From contig JAJUBI010000008.1 in assembly GCA_022419385.1 (NCBI GenBank), positions 1,984,001-2,048,000 on the forward strand: a stretch of DNA of 64,000 nt. Direction: 5' to 3'. The translations under genes were made by a program, and so were the position numbers. Positions 23,630 through 33,982 of this stretch are shown here, piece after piece. The stretch is from Paraconiothyrium sp. Pb-2020 (taxonomy: Eukaryota; Ascomycota; Dothideomycetes; Pleosporales; Didymosphaeriaceae). How positions within the stretch are numbered: position 1 is the first letter of the stretch; each line of letters begins with the position of its first letter. The notes below the pieces were generated by a model. It had not been told where the DNA came from. It ran no database searches and worked only from the letters and a program-made list of their open reading frames with translations.

Positions 23630-24144
23630 ATGCACTTCAATACCGCTCTTCTGACGGCCCTCATGGCTGGCACCTCCTTCGCCACCATCAACTACGGCAA
23701 AGCTCGCTACGACAATGGAAATGTAGACAACGCCATCTGGATTGACGGCGAGAACGCGTGTACCTACGTCTATCAGGGCCACGACAGCGACAACCCGTGC
23801 AATTTCAATGGTGGTAAATTCCAGGCGCAGAATGGTGTTCAATGTGCGTTATATACCCCCGCCTCTTCCGTCTTTGATCAAGCCGCTGCGAAAGGCCAAA
23901 GTCCTCGAGAAATCGGCGATCGAATGTGGGAGAAAGAAGGCAATGTTGAAATGTACTTTTGGCATGCTAATGGAAAGACATAGATTTCATGAGGGATTGC
24001 GGCAACTCCGCGTTCCATCTCGAAAACGCAGATGGCAGCTTCAACTCTTTCGCGCACTCCAACCCGTTCAACAACGCTGGGAGTGGATGCTCGAACAGCG
24101 GGGGGAGGTACCATGTTGACCAACAGTGGAGCTTTTTCAATTGA
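23630..24144 (+). pseudogene. Secreted small protein gene broken by a one-base frameshift
   Basis: The first frame encodes 117 residues with a signal peptide (HFNTALLTALMAGTSFA) and Cys residues in ENACTYVY, DNPCNF and VQCALY. It stops at TAG 23981-23983 right after WHANGKT. From 23983 another frame continues without loss of character (DFMRDCGNSAFHLENADGSF, then GRYHVDQQWSFFN) to a TGA at 24144. One base is therefore missing around 23971-23980, in the context GGAAAGACATA. No intron with proper phase explains this. The intact form would be about 170 residues. The cause is either a real mutation or an assembly error. The function is unknown; a secreted, possibly effector-like role is inferred from the signal peptide. 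Confidence 0.65.
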
Positions 24145-25719
24145 TGAGCACCGTTGAAGCTTAGGATGTGAGGATTCGAACTCAATGGAGTCACTCTTTA
24201 TGATCGTATTCACCGATAGGAAACACAACTTTAGAAATAAATTCAGAGTTATCTATATCTCCAGCAACTCTGGTCTTCAACAATGCAGTGAACGTGGTCA
24301 AGATACATATCTTGTCGTGTAAACTCTGCGGCCTGCGATGCCAGGAAGAACGAGAGGTGTCTGTGTGAGAACACGTGAAGTTGCGTGGTCGTGCTGAGAT
24401 GTATGTATCAGCCGTTGCGACTTCCCTCGCAGTACAGATGACGTAATGACGAGCGGTTGCTCTCGCAGCTGCACTCTTCTTCACACTCCTCTCTCTCGTC
24501 ACATCGCGACATTTACCCTTCAACATCCTCGCAACCTGTCAATTTTGAAGATGCAACACGCGAACATGGCCCGAATCTGCTTTTGCCGTCGCATCCGCAC
24601 CCGCAGCGAGAGTTCGCGACGGAGTACAGCTTCTCTCGGCGTGTTAACATTCAGCACAGAACGACAGCCAAGATAAGGACCCAAGCCACGACTGAAGCAT
24701 GGCGACGAAGAAAAGGAGTGGCGCAGCAGCAACTCTGTCCCGCTTTGCGATGAAACGATAGACCCATTGGGGAAGGTCGCTCACGACTCCCGACTCGTCG
24801 ATGAAAGAGATGGTGCACGATCCGGTGTGCGAACCTCACCGCCAATAAAGAATTATTCCCACTACCGCTAACACTTGACCGGGATGCCCCTGAGCACAGA
24901 CGCGGTTCTTGTGTTCTGTTCCTGCAGCAGCTCATCAAGATCCCCGACCTCGGGCGCATCGAGTCGGTACCTGCATCTATTAGCCTGCGAACCACTCGCT
25001 TTTACTGGCGCGTGGCGAGCATCACGAGGACCATTTCATCGCCTTCATGACTGGAGGCCTGGATATATGATTGCGCCGCGAGATGACCAGAGAATCTCGG
25101 CTGGGAGATTGAGTGCCGAGGACCCCAAGCTCCCAATTCGCCCCGCCATGAGGCCCCCATCACCAGGCCAATCCTACCGATTGCAGGCGAGTCGCTTGCT
25201 CTGCGAATTGTGACGCTGTTGTGCGGTGTTGTGCACCCTCCCCGGCCTGTCAGGGGGGTTGAGCTAACGACAATGGCTCCACCTAGCCGCATCCATGAGC
25301 CCCCTAGGCTGCATTGAGATCACCCTTGTCTCTGCCCCGGACTGCTCATTTCACGATGCACCCGACATGCTCATCGCGACCTCGTTCGAGCAGTAGTTTG
25401 GCGCCCTGCAGGCACAGCTTAGACCACTTGCGGCAATGCGTGTAATGTGCCTAATTTACGACTCGGTGGACCCCTAATCGCTGCCATAGCGCTACCGTAG
25501 CCATGCGCTATCAAAAGGAACCCATCTCCCCTCTCTGCGCTCCTTCGCACAAGGCTTCTGTACGTCGACAGCCTCGCACGCCCGCACCCTCCCGGCCTTT
25601 GTGCCACAGTCACTCGTTTTGCGTTACGCTCTCTTATACTAATAACCGTCACTCGCTCAATCACCTATTACGAATAATCACTGCTTTGGCAATCCAAATC
25701 TCAAGTAAACAAACACAAA
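24145..25719. other. Intergenic, 1.6 kb, glucanase promoter side
   Basis: I see no supported gene on either strand. Several open frames overlap without motif or splice support. The right 200 bp (pyrimidine-rich, with TCTTATACTAATAA near 25630 and an AAACACAAA leader) are the likely promoter and leader of the GH17 gene. Confidence 0.45.
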
Positions 25720-27111
25720 ATGAAGGGCGCAATTGTTGCAGCACTTGTTGGATCTGCGGTCGCAGCATCGCACAAGGCTCATGCTGGTTTCCACCTCCGT
25801 CGCAATGGTGGCTACCCGGAGGAGGGCGTTTGCCAGACGGTGACTACCACTGTTTACGTGACCGCCAGCCCTTGTACGTGGATCGGAAACCAAGAAGCAG
25901 AATCATACTAATCTGTGGTAGACCCGTCGGCCCCCGCGAACACGTCCTCCATTGTCGTTGTTCCGTCTCCTATCCCCGAGACCTCCACTTCCTGCACTGA
26001 GGAAGAGCACTCGACGTCTGTTGCTTACACTCCGGCTCCTGTTCCCTCGACCTCCGAGAAGCCAGCAGTGCCATCTTCCGCATACATCCCTGCGGTACCG
26101 TTGCCCTCGCCCTCTTCCGTCTACGTCCCTGCAGCGCCGTCATCCTCTCCTGCCGCCTACGTTCCGGCTAAGCCTTCCCCTCAGTCCTCAAAAGAGGCCG
26201 TTCCCAGCTACCACGCTGCTCCTCCAGCATCCTCCTCCAAGGCTGCTCCCAAGCCCAAGCCTAGCAAGCCCAGCACCCCCTCTTATGGCGCTGGTTCCTG
26301 GAACAAGCCCAACGGTAAGAAGTGGGCCATCACCTACACCCCCTACACCAAGGGCGGTGACTGCAAGTCTGCGTCCGAGGTCCAGACCGATGTTTCTAAG
26401 ATCGCTGATCTCGGATACGTTGCCATCCGTGTTTACAGCACCGACTGCGGTGTCTTCGAGAACGTCGTGCCCGCCACCCAGCAGCACGGCATGCAGGTCA
26501 TTTACGGCATCTTCCTCGACGCCGCTACTGCCCCTGGCTCCCAGGGCGCCGACGAGCAGCTCCAGGACATCATTGACAACGCTCCCAAGGACACTGTCTC
26601 TATGCTGATTGTTGGTAACGAGTACATCTCCGGCCACGGTGGAGATGCCGGCTCTCTCGCCTCCTACGTCGCCGCGGTCAAGACCAAGTGGACTGCCGCC
26701 GGCTTCACTGCCCCCGTCACCACCACCGAGACCGTCGCCGCATGGGAGCAGTACGGCAGCGCCCTCTGCGACGTCATCGACATCTTCGCCGCCCAGGTCC
26801 AGCCTTTCTTCGACGGTGGCAAGACCGCCTCGCAGGCCGGTGACTTCGCATACGAGCAGCTCGAGCAAGCCGCCAAGGTGTGCCCAGAGGCGGCTGCCAA
26901 GGGCAAGTTCATCTCTGAGATTGGCTGGCCCGCCGGTGGCGACGCCAACAATGCCGCCATCCCCGGCAAGGCCGAGCAGAAGAAGGCCATGCAGAGCATC
27001 ATCGAGAAGGTCGGTGACCACGCGTGCATCTTCAGCTACCAGGACGACAGCTGGAAGGCTCCCGGCGCGTACAACGTCGAGCAGTACTTTGGCTGCGCCG
27101 ACAACTTGTAA
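25720..27111 (+). CDS. GH17 glucan 1,3-beta-glucosidase-like cell-wall protein
   Basis: Exons 25720-25873 and 25922-27111 (48 bp intron, GTACGT...GTAG) give 447 residues. A short signal peptide (GAIVAALVGSAVAAS) is followed by a Pro/Ser-rich linker of about 100 residues (repeats of the SSVYVPA type), as in secreted wall-bound glucanases. The catalytic domain starts near residue 155 (KKWAITYTPYTKGGDCKSA). The acid/base Glu lies in VGNEYISG (about residue 285) and the nucleophile in SEIGWPAGG (about 384), both intact. Family members (Scw4/Scw10/BtgC type) remodel beta-1,3-glucan in the cell wall. The codon use is strongly C-biased at third positions, which suggests high expression. There is no GPI signal at the C-terminus (GCADNL). 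Confidence 0.93.
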
Positions 27112-28184
27112 GCGCGTCGTTGCATCAATCAACCAACGCGGTACCTCTTGACCCGCTTCGATGGAATCCATTGTTTTACGTGTCTACGCTTTGCATTGTG
27201 CAGTATCTATCTCTAGTGTTTAATTTCCTGGGTGACATATTCGCTGTCCTGTCCTATGTTGTACTTCGTGTCTATCATAGTATCTGTCTGTATGTAGCCA
27301 ATGACAAGTCTCGAATTCGGCCTTGCATGCATAGACCCTGTTGCCAGATGGTCGCCTCGGTGAAATAATGCGCCGTGAGATTAACTCGCGCGATGGCTCG
27401 CATGGTAGAACTAACATGCTTGTGGCGCGGCTCGGATATGAGGGTGGGGCTGCGGTCTTGCGATAAAGACTTCGGGCCTATATGTGTTGCGTAATCTGAA
27501 GAATTTGAGGTGTAACTGTAGGTGGGTTTACGTTTAGTAGCTTGGCTATGGTACTTGCGAGGGATACGCACATGCGTAGAGTGTCTCCTCGGTGGACTTA
27601 CGGATCCAGCGTTCGTCATCGTAGATGGGGAAAAGTACGAGCTTGGTAACGACCTGTGCGATATGACGATCAAGCGCCAGCCTATCAGGAATCAGGACAA
27701 CATGGTGGATTGTTGTCTGGAGGATGGATGCCGTTGGACGGCTGATGTTGATCCATTCACTTATGTGTTTAAGGAGAAAATGTGGGGATGATTAGGTTAG
27801 CTGGTGAGTACGATGACGAGTAAGGTTGGTCGTATGCGGACAATGGGCGTCTGTATGTGATAGGTTACCTGGGCGTGTGGGACGAGGTCAGCTTATAGGC
27901 CGTGGATGTAGCAAATATGTTGACTTGACTTGACTTGGGGGAATGGTGAGCATGGCTTAGAGCAGACGGTATGCTATCAGCATGCTACGAGGATTTGATG
28001 CACGTAATCAAGGAACGGAGATGAATTGGAACAGTGACGAAGAAGGGCAGTATGATATGTAACTCTGGCGCATCAACCTTTGGGGGTGCAGCTGGAGGGA
28101 TACTGCAACATGTCCAAAGCTGACCCGAGACCAGTATCCAATCATACGAACCTAGATTGGAATTGCCTTCGTCCCAGGAAAAGA
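27112..28184. other. Intergenic, 1.1 kb
   Basis: This stretch holds the 3' flanks of two convergent genes. A + frame near 27522-27791 contains a few Cys but no motif or start context, so I do not call it. A short TTGACTTGACTTGACTTGG run occurs near 27920. Confidence 0.4.
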
Positions 28185-29126
28185 CTAATCAACCCTCATT
28201 CGCTTGGGGGAAGAAGGAGGTGAGGCATGCTCTCGCTCCCTTTTCGGTCCATTTCCGGTTTCTGTATTCTGAATCGTCTGCGCCACTAGAAGCTCCAGGT
28301 CTTCTCGCCTTCTTTTGCGCTTCAGACTCTCTCGCTGCAGATCCTCTTGCTCCAGAGTTTCTAGGATACTGTCCGCTTCAGTCTTCGGGGTAATCCCGGA
28401 CCATCCAGGATTTCCTTCAGATAGAGTCGGCAATACCAGCGGCAGGTCAGTCATCTGCTCAGATGCTTGTTTCTCTCTGTCTCTCTCCAACGCCTTATCC
28501 ACTCGGCTCTGCCTTACTTCATTCTGCTTTCGCTCTTCCTTCGATATCCATTTCAACGTGCGGCTAAGCTGCTGCTTCCAAGCACCCCTTCGGTCGAATC
28601 TGCTGTGCCGCTCAACAAGGTATGTATCGAATCTTTGTCTCGGATCATGGTTGTCATCATTCGGCCCAGGTCCACTTCCCGCCTCCAGATCCTGCCACAC
28701 CGTTTCGAGGATCCTTTGTGCGCCGCTTTCTAAGATGTAATCCCTGCATGTTGGCTCGAAGCGGACGGTGATCCATACATGGCATCTGCGGCACTGGAAT
28801 GAAATACGAGTCCTCCGGAGAATTTCGATTGCTGACAGCTTGGGCGGGCCAAGGTCAGCGGGTCGTTGCGCTATCGCTCTCACTACCATAAATCCGTGTA
28901 TGCGCATAGAACAGCCAAGGCATGTCATGGGAAACGGCGTGGTGAAGTGGATGGTTGGATGATCTTCATAGGTGGGCAGGTCTGCGCATTCGCACAAGAC
29001 TCCTAGGCACGGAGGCGAATTGAGACTCTTTTCGAAAAGCACCAAGGGAGCATACGGACCCGGACGGGAACCATAATTATTGGTGTTTATGACGTTCCCG
29101 GGTGAGGCTTCAATCGGGTATCGCAA
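28185..29126 (-). CDS. Divergent CWC16 (Yju2/CCDC94/CCDC130) family protein
   Basis: The single open frame gives about 313 residues. Residues 57-80 read HFTTPFPMTCLGCSMRIHGF and residues 109-137 read RISFQCRRCHVWITV...CRDYILESGAQ. This matches the CWC16 fold: two CxxC knuckles that bind zinc, followed by the D-Y-x-x-x-S-G-A signature. A long charged coiled coil with basic nuclear-type patches (KRKRRRED and PKRMRVD) follows. CWC16 proteins are spliceosome factors that act around the first and second steps. This copy is diverged from both canonical branches and has an insertion between the knuckles. No ATG precedes the first conserved block; the frame can only start at a TTG or be fed by an unseen upstream exon, so the 5' end is unresolved. 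Confidence 0.72.
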   Translation of the reverse strand: MRYPIEASPGNVINTNNYGSRPGPYAPLVLFEKSLNSPPCLGVLCECADLPTYEDHPTIHFTTPFPMTCLGCSMRIHGFMVVRAIAQRPADLGPPKLSAIEILRRTRISFQCRRCHVWITVRFEPTCRDYILESGAQRILETVWQDLEAGSGPGPNDDNHDPRQRFDTYLVERHSRFDRRGAWKQQLSRTLKWISKEERKQNEVRQSRVDKALERDREKQASEQMTDLPLVLPTLSEGNPGWSGITPKTEADSILETLEQEDLQRESLKRKRRREDLELLVAQTIQNTETGNGPKREREHASPPSSPKRMRVD

Positions 29127-29865
29127 GCGTGGGTACCGTCTGTGTAGTCTGCGAGTGCTAGCGGATCACGAAAGTGTAGGAATGTGTCCAAGAATGTGTC
29201 AGATGTGAGTGGAAGAAGAGTGCAAGCGCCTGGCTGGAGGTACTACGTTAGTCCATCGCTTGTTGCTTTTGCAGGAAAGAGCGCTTCGCATGTGCGGAAA
29301 GAGTTCCATCCTTGCGTGCAAGGCAAGCATGCCACCTTCCTGCTCGGTGTATACCTCCCTGATGAGAAAAAAGCGTTTACGAGTGCTCTTGATGTGTTCC
29401 CATTTCACTCCGATTCAACGTTTATATATTATTGGGAAACATGTCCCAAATCCCTTCATCATTTTGGTATCATATAAACAAAGTAATGTCGTCGAAAGAG
29501 TTAAGTGGGAGGAATAAGATAAAAAAAGTAGTGAAGTAGGACCGACCCAGCTATAGCAGACATATGTGGACCTCTCTTTGAGCGGCCGGCCGTCTGTGAG
29601 CTTGATGATTTGATGCGCATGTACGGTGCAACGACAATGATTAGGGCGGTGTTGCAGTACTAGATTTTATTCTAATATTCGAAACTAGCAACTTTGGACG
29701 AGGTATTATATACAGAGGCAAACACACTAAAACTAGAATAGACACAGATTATCATCTCACTTTAGCCTATAACTTAAGCAAACGTATAACTAATCACTCA
29801 CATATAAGCACAGGACGCTAAAAGTTAGTTCTTTTTACTAAAGCAGACGCCATAAAAAATCAAAA
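29127..29865. other. Intergenic, AT-rich towards 5S gene
   Basis: No supported gene is present. From about 29640 the composition becomes strongly AT-rich and stays so to about 30130, forming an island that contains the 5S rRNA gene. The island may be the remnant of an insertion. Confidence 0.45.
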
Positions 29866-29984
29866 ACATACAACAGCGGGTATTCGCTGCTGGTCACCCA
29901 CGCAACTACTAATCCACCGGTACACTGCTTATATATGGCTGAGCGGACGGGAAGCCTAGTTTTCAGTGTCCTATGGTAGTATGT
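29866..29984 (-). rRNA. 5S ribosomal RNA gene
   Basis: Read on the minus strand, 119 nt (the usual 5S length) begin ACATACTACCATAGG and end GCTGTTGTATGT. Recognisable conserved blocks are GGCTTCCCGTCCGCTCAGCC, TTAGTAGTTG, GTGGGTGACCA and CAGCGAATA. The ends pair (ACATAC with GTATGT). Helix II is ACACTG against CAGTGT. In helix V, TGC against GCA replaces the more usual TGG/CCA, so changes are compensated and the fold is kept. TTTTT follows the 3' end as a Pol III stop, and a TATA element lies 25-30 nt upstream, as in other filamentous fungi with dispersed 5S genes. It is therefore more likely a functional variant than a relic. Confidence 0.88.
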
Positions 29985-30310
29985 GCTAGACATTTCTTTA
30001 ACATTAGTATATATGCATCTAGATGCTTCTGTACTTATTAGCATACTCCACTTAGCGTTCCCTCATCATTAGTCATATAACTCTTCTATACCTATATAAA
30101 GAGTATAATATTTACCACACAAGTGTCTCTCAATGGAACATCTAACCCCGCCACACAATCATAGCGCACCTACCTCCACACCGTCCTTCATCGATGGGAA
30201 AAGTGGTTTCACACGTTTGTGAAACGCTATGGAGCTTTGAACAGGTCGATCAGAGAGATTTCAGTGTCAATTTGGCACTTTCGTGTCCCTACACGGGCTT
30301 TACTCTAACT
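29985..30310. other. AT-rich intergenic between 5S gene and dynamin-like gene
   Basis: The first part carries the 5S upstream region with its TATA element. The rest has poly-AT patches (TATACCTATATAAAGAG near 30090) and the 3' flank of the dynamin-like gene. No coding signal is seen. Confidence 0.4.
30009..30014 (-). promoter_or_regulatory. TATA element of the 5S rRNA gene
   Basis: TATATA lies 25-30 nt upstream of the 5S start on the minus strand, the position used by upstream TATA elements of 5S genes in Neurospora, Aspergillus and fission yeast. Confidence 0.6.
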
Positions 30311-32943
30311 TTAATAGACGTCTGGGTATTCCTCCACTGGGGGCGGCGATGGTGGTTCTATAGGCTTCTTTTTCTTCTTCTTGTCTTTCTTGGACACGGC
30401 AAGTACGGCAGGTACAGCAGGTACAGTGGGTACTGTAGGTACGGTATATGAGTTCCAGGAATTGAACGAGCCAAATAGTTGTCCCCGTGCCCGGACCGGA
30501 GGTTCCTCCGGCTCCGAGACCGGCTCTACTTCAATAGGGATGGCCTGCTGGACAGACCTGACACCGCTGCCCGGAGACTGATCCTTGGTTGATCCTCCCA
30601 GATTCGCAGTTGTAAGCTCATGAGTGACGGAGCTTGCTTCCATGGAGCTCTCTTCGCCCTGATCGTCTATCGTTGCCTCAATTTGATCTATTTGGTCCAT
30701 CAGTCAAAACTGGGATACGAGGGTTGGTAATTACTCACCGTGGAACGTAGCTGATGGGATCCCTTGCACACTCTTTAGTGCCCTCAGACCATTCTCCAAC
30801 ACTTGTAGCTTCTCGCTGCAGCGAGCCCGTTCCGCCGCGGACTCTGCATCCTCAGCGGCTAGGATCGTGATGGTCTCCTCGGTAAGGTTGAACACATCTT
30901 CTGGGCAGAACAAGTTCGGGAGTTTCTCTATGAAGCAGACCTCAACGGCAAGCACACTGAAGTCATCGATGACCTTTTTTAAAGCGACCTGTTCTGTGTA
31001 AGAGAAAATTCTTGAGTGGGAGGCAATGGGCGAGGGATTACCTTGTAATATGCTTCCATGAAGTCTGTGGCCGTTGAGCTTGCGTAGTTGTTCATGTCCG
31101 CTTCACTCTTGCCAACAAGAAACTGGATCAATTGATTGACATCCAAATTCATAAGGTGGACCCCTTTAGAAGTGTGTTCATTACCAAAGAAATCCTCAAG
31201 CGATTTCTTAATTTCACGAGCGCGGCGTTTGTCTTGTGCCTTCTGAACATTCTCGGTCAGGTAGTGGTTGTACGTGATAGGATGGCCTATTTCGTGGGGT
31301 TTGAGTAGCTCGCTGACTTTCCCACGTAGCTCTTTGGTCAAAGCTTCTAGCCGAGGATAGATGAAGTGTTTGAGGAGTGCATCGAGTGTGGAAAGATTGG
31401 AAAAGTGCGAAAGGACCGAGTGTACAACGAAGTGGACCGCTTGAACGACCTTGTCCACAGTTGCATTGACCAGACTAGCCCAAGGCTCACGCTGTTCGTG
31501 AAAGAGCTGTCCAACGATAAGTGGGTCGAATGTTCCAGGTAGCTCGCGTCCCCTGCTTCGCTTCAGAAGGTTCTTGACCTTGGCCACGTAGGCTTGGCGG
31601 GTGATCTGACGAGGCTGATTCGCTGAGCCCTCATCCACGATAGCGTGTGCGTGGCCTTCCTCGCGCATCACCTCCGCGAAGTCCGTCAAAGTGTTCTGAA
31701 GAATTGCCCTCAGACGCCTTCGGTAACCGACCTCAGTGGAGGCATCTCCAAAGAAAGGATCGGAGTACAGACCATCGGCAGCAGCTTTGACGAGTTTGCT
31801 GAACGATTGACTCACATGGAGGAGATATCGCTGTTGCTCTTGCCGAGTAGTGCGAGACGCACCTAACATTTCCAACCTTTGATTGCAGTCTTGTATGCCA
31901 TCCTGTATCTGAGCCAGAACATCTGGAAGTTGAACAAGGATCTGATCCTTGAGGATCTTGCTGAGTCTGGGCTTCAAACTGTGCACACCTACTTGAGTTG
32001 GATGAAGGCTCGTCCATATACCGGAGGCGAAAAATTCTTCCTCAGCCAGGTTGCGTTCGTGTAGCGTGAAATGACTTGTGGCATATTCCCTATTGCGCAA
32101 AACATGCCATCCCAGTCGGAACTTGACATCCTTGTTCTGCGCAAGTTCGACGAAGAAGCGTTCGCTGGGGGAGCCCTCGTCCAAAGTGTCAGGCTTAGTA
32201 ATCAACCCTAGGGTTCGAAGACCGTTCGGATCGATCTCACGCGAGTATTTGGTAATGACCTGGTTGTTGAAGTCACTCTTCGCTGATACGACGGCAAGGA
32301 TAATGCTTCGTTCACTTCTCATGTACTTAAGGACGAGTGACTTTACTGTGTCACTATCGGCCTCAGACTGTGCACGACTACCAGCTTGGAATAGACCCGG
32401 CAGATCAACAAGGGTGAGATGCGGTAGTTCCGGGCTAGAAAGCTCTAGCCGAAGGATGTCAGAGCTGAAGACTTTGGTGCTGTCATCGATACCCATCGCC
32501 AATTTCGCAGACTCGATGATTTTGTCTAGCTTCAGAGCTTCTGCCGAGACCGAAATTTCATGCTTGAACTCTAATAACTTCGTTTTCTCATCTTGCGAAC
32601 GCTCCTCATTGGTTCCAGGGACGATTCGTATCTTGATAGGCGATTTTGGGCCGCGTCGGAGAATCAACTCAGTCGCAAACCTGGTACAAAGATTGTCCTT
32701 GCTGGGAAACGTCACCCCAGAAATCGCCTCAAGGACCGAGCTCTTTCCCGATGACTGTTCGCCACATACAATGATCTCGGGAAGGTCGATGTACCTGCTA
32801 ATGCCTTGGGAGCGAAGGTTGTCGACGATGTCAAGAATGTTCCGCGTGTCGTTAGACTGAAGGACGGTACCTGCACCATTCGTACCGCTGACGAGAGCCG
32901 TGTTGCTTTCACCTCCACCGTTGACGATGCCTTCCCCAGCCAT
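30311..32943 (-). CDS. Dynamin/Mx-like large GTPase
   Basis: Exons 31042-32943, 30739-30988 and 30311-30687 (introns of 53 and 51 bp) give 842 residues. The GTPase domain shows G1 GEQSSGKSS (residues 61-69), G3 DLPG (180-183) and G4 TKPD (249-252). The middle/stalk region and a GED-like helix (YYKVALKKVIDDF to AAERARCSEKLQ) follow. The last exon adds a disordered tail with a Pro/Val repeat (TVPTVPTVPAVPAV) and a Lys run. There is no PH domain, mitochondrial presequence or transmembrane helix, so it resembles the fungal Mx-like branch rather than Vps1, Dnm1 or Mgm1. I start at MAGEG because a TTTGTAG acceptor sits just before this ATG, implying a leader intron; an upstream ATG at 33192 is the alternative. 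Dynamins self-assemble and remodel membranes. Confidence 0.88.
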
Positions 32944-33982
32944 GTCTACAAATAGAGACCGGTTTCTTATATTGCTTCTGCTGTATGGTGAGTTGTTAGC
33001 CCATCCGCAGACACTTATGGGCGGACTTGACGTGCAAAGGTTATCAAGGGAACAATCAGGTGGTAGGAGGTGGGAAGGAAAAGAGAGAAGCGTGTCAGGC
33101 TGAATATACATGCCTTGTATTGTTTGTGTTGTTACACAAGGCCCACTTTGTTCTGAGTCAACCCCGCGGTGACGAATGGCAAGCTGTTCCATTGCGGAGG
33201 GTGCTGCTTATCAGCAGGAGCGAGAAGTTACTGTAGCTGCAAAGCTCATGACCTCAAGAAGGGCTCCGACTCGGGTTGATTGCTGCATCGCAAGAGCTCT
33301 TCGATGTCTTGAGACGTTTACTTACACACAGTACCAAGTCGAAAGTCTGGATACTGGATTGCTCATCTAGGAGTACCATAGCGTACCCAAACCTTGTTGT
33401 GACGCTGTACATGAAAGCAAATCACCACAAATAGCTTAACAATAACATTTCTTTGTTATCGTTGTTCTGACACGGATGGACATGTATGCGCAGCAAACTC
33501 ACAGGTGCTCAACCCGAGAAGGCTGAATTACCCTGTAGCTGCAGGTGACCCCTCTTTGACAAGGCCAATAGCTAACAAAATGGTGAAGCCGCGGCGACGT
33601 GTCAAAAAGTTGTGGTGCGAAAGAGATGAACGCTGGTGAGGGTCGGAGTATGAATGGGAAAGTATAAGAAAAGGAGGATAGTCTGGGAAGCTGCGATTGC
33701 TTTGTTAGCTTATCGGTTAGTCGTCAACTGCCTAGGTGGTCAATTGCTCACGCGACACTGAACTAGACCTGAAGTAAGATTGCGTAGGATTAGATCCTCC
33801 TCATGTTATACAGAACGATCCGCTACCTACTTAGATTCAATATGCCTCCGAAAAATGACGATATGTGATCGCGTGTCGTCGGCGAAACGTGACCCTTCTC
33901 TTAACGCCGTCCCATGCAACCAACCTCACAATATGCGTACAAATGCAAGACTCTTGCGATCCAAAACCCGACATCCACACTC
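32944..33982. other. Intergenic, 1.0 kb
   Basis: This region holds the promoter and probable leader intron of the dynamin-like gene (to about 33200) and the 3' flank of the PP2C gene. I see no additional gene. Confidence 0.4.

Noticed and set aside
26188..27171. Long minus-strand open frame opposite the GH17 gene
   Set aside because: The strong third-position C bias of GH17 removes stops on the opposite strand; the frame has no motif.
27522..27791. Open frame with several Cys downstream of GH17
   Set aside because: No signal peptide, start context or homology; it lies in the 3' intergenic region.
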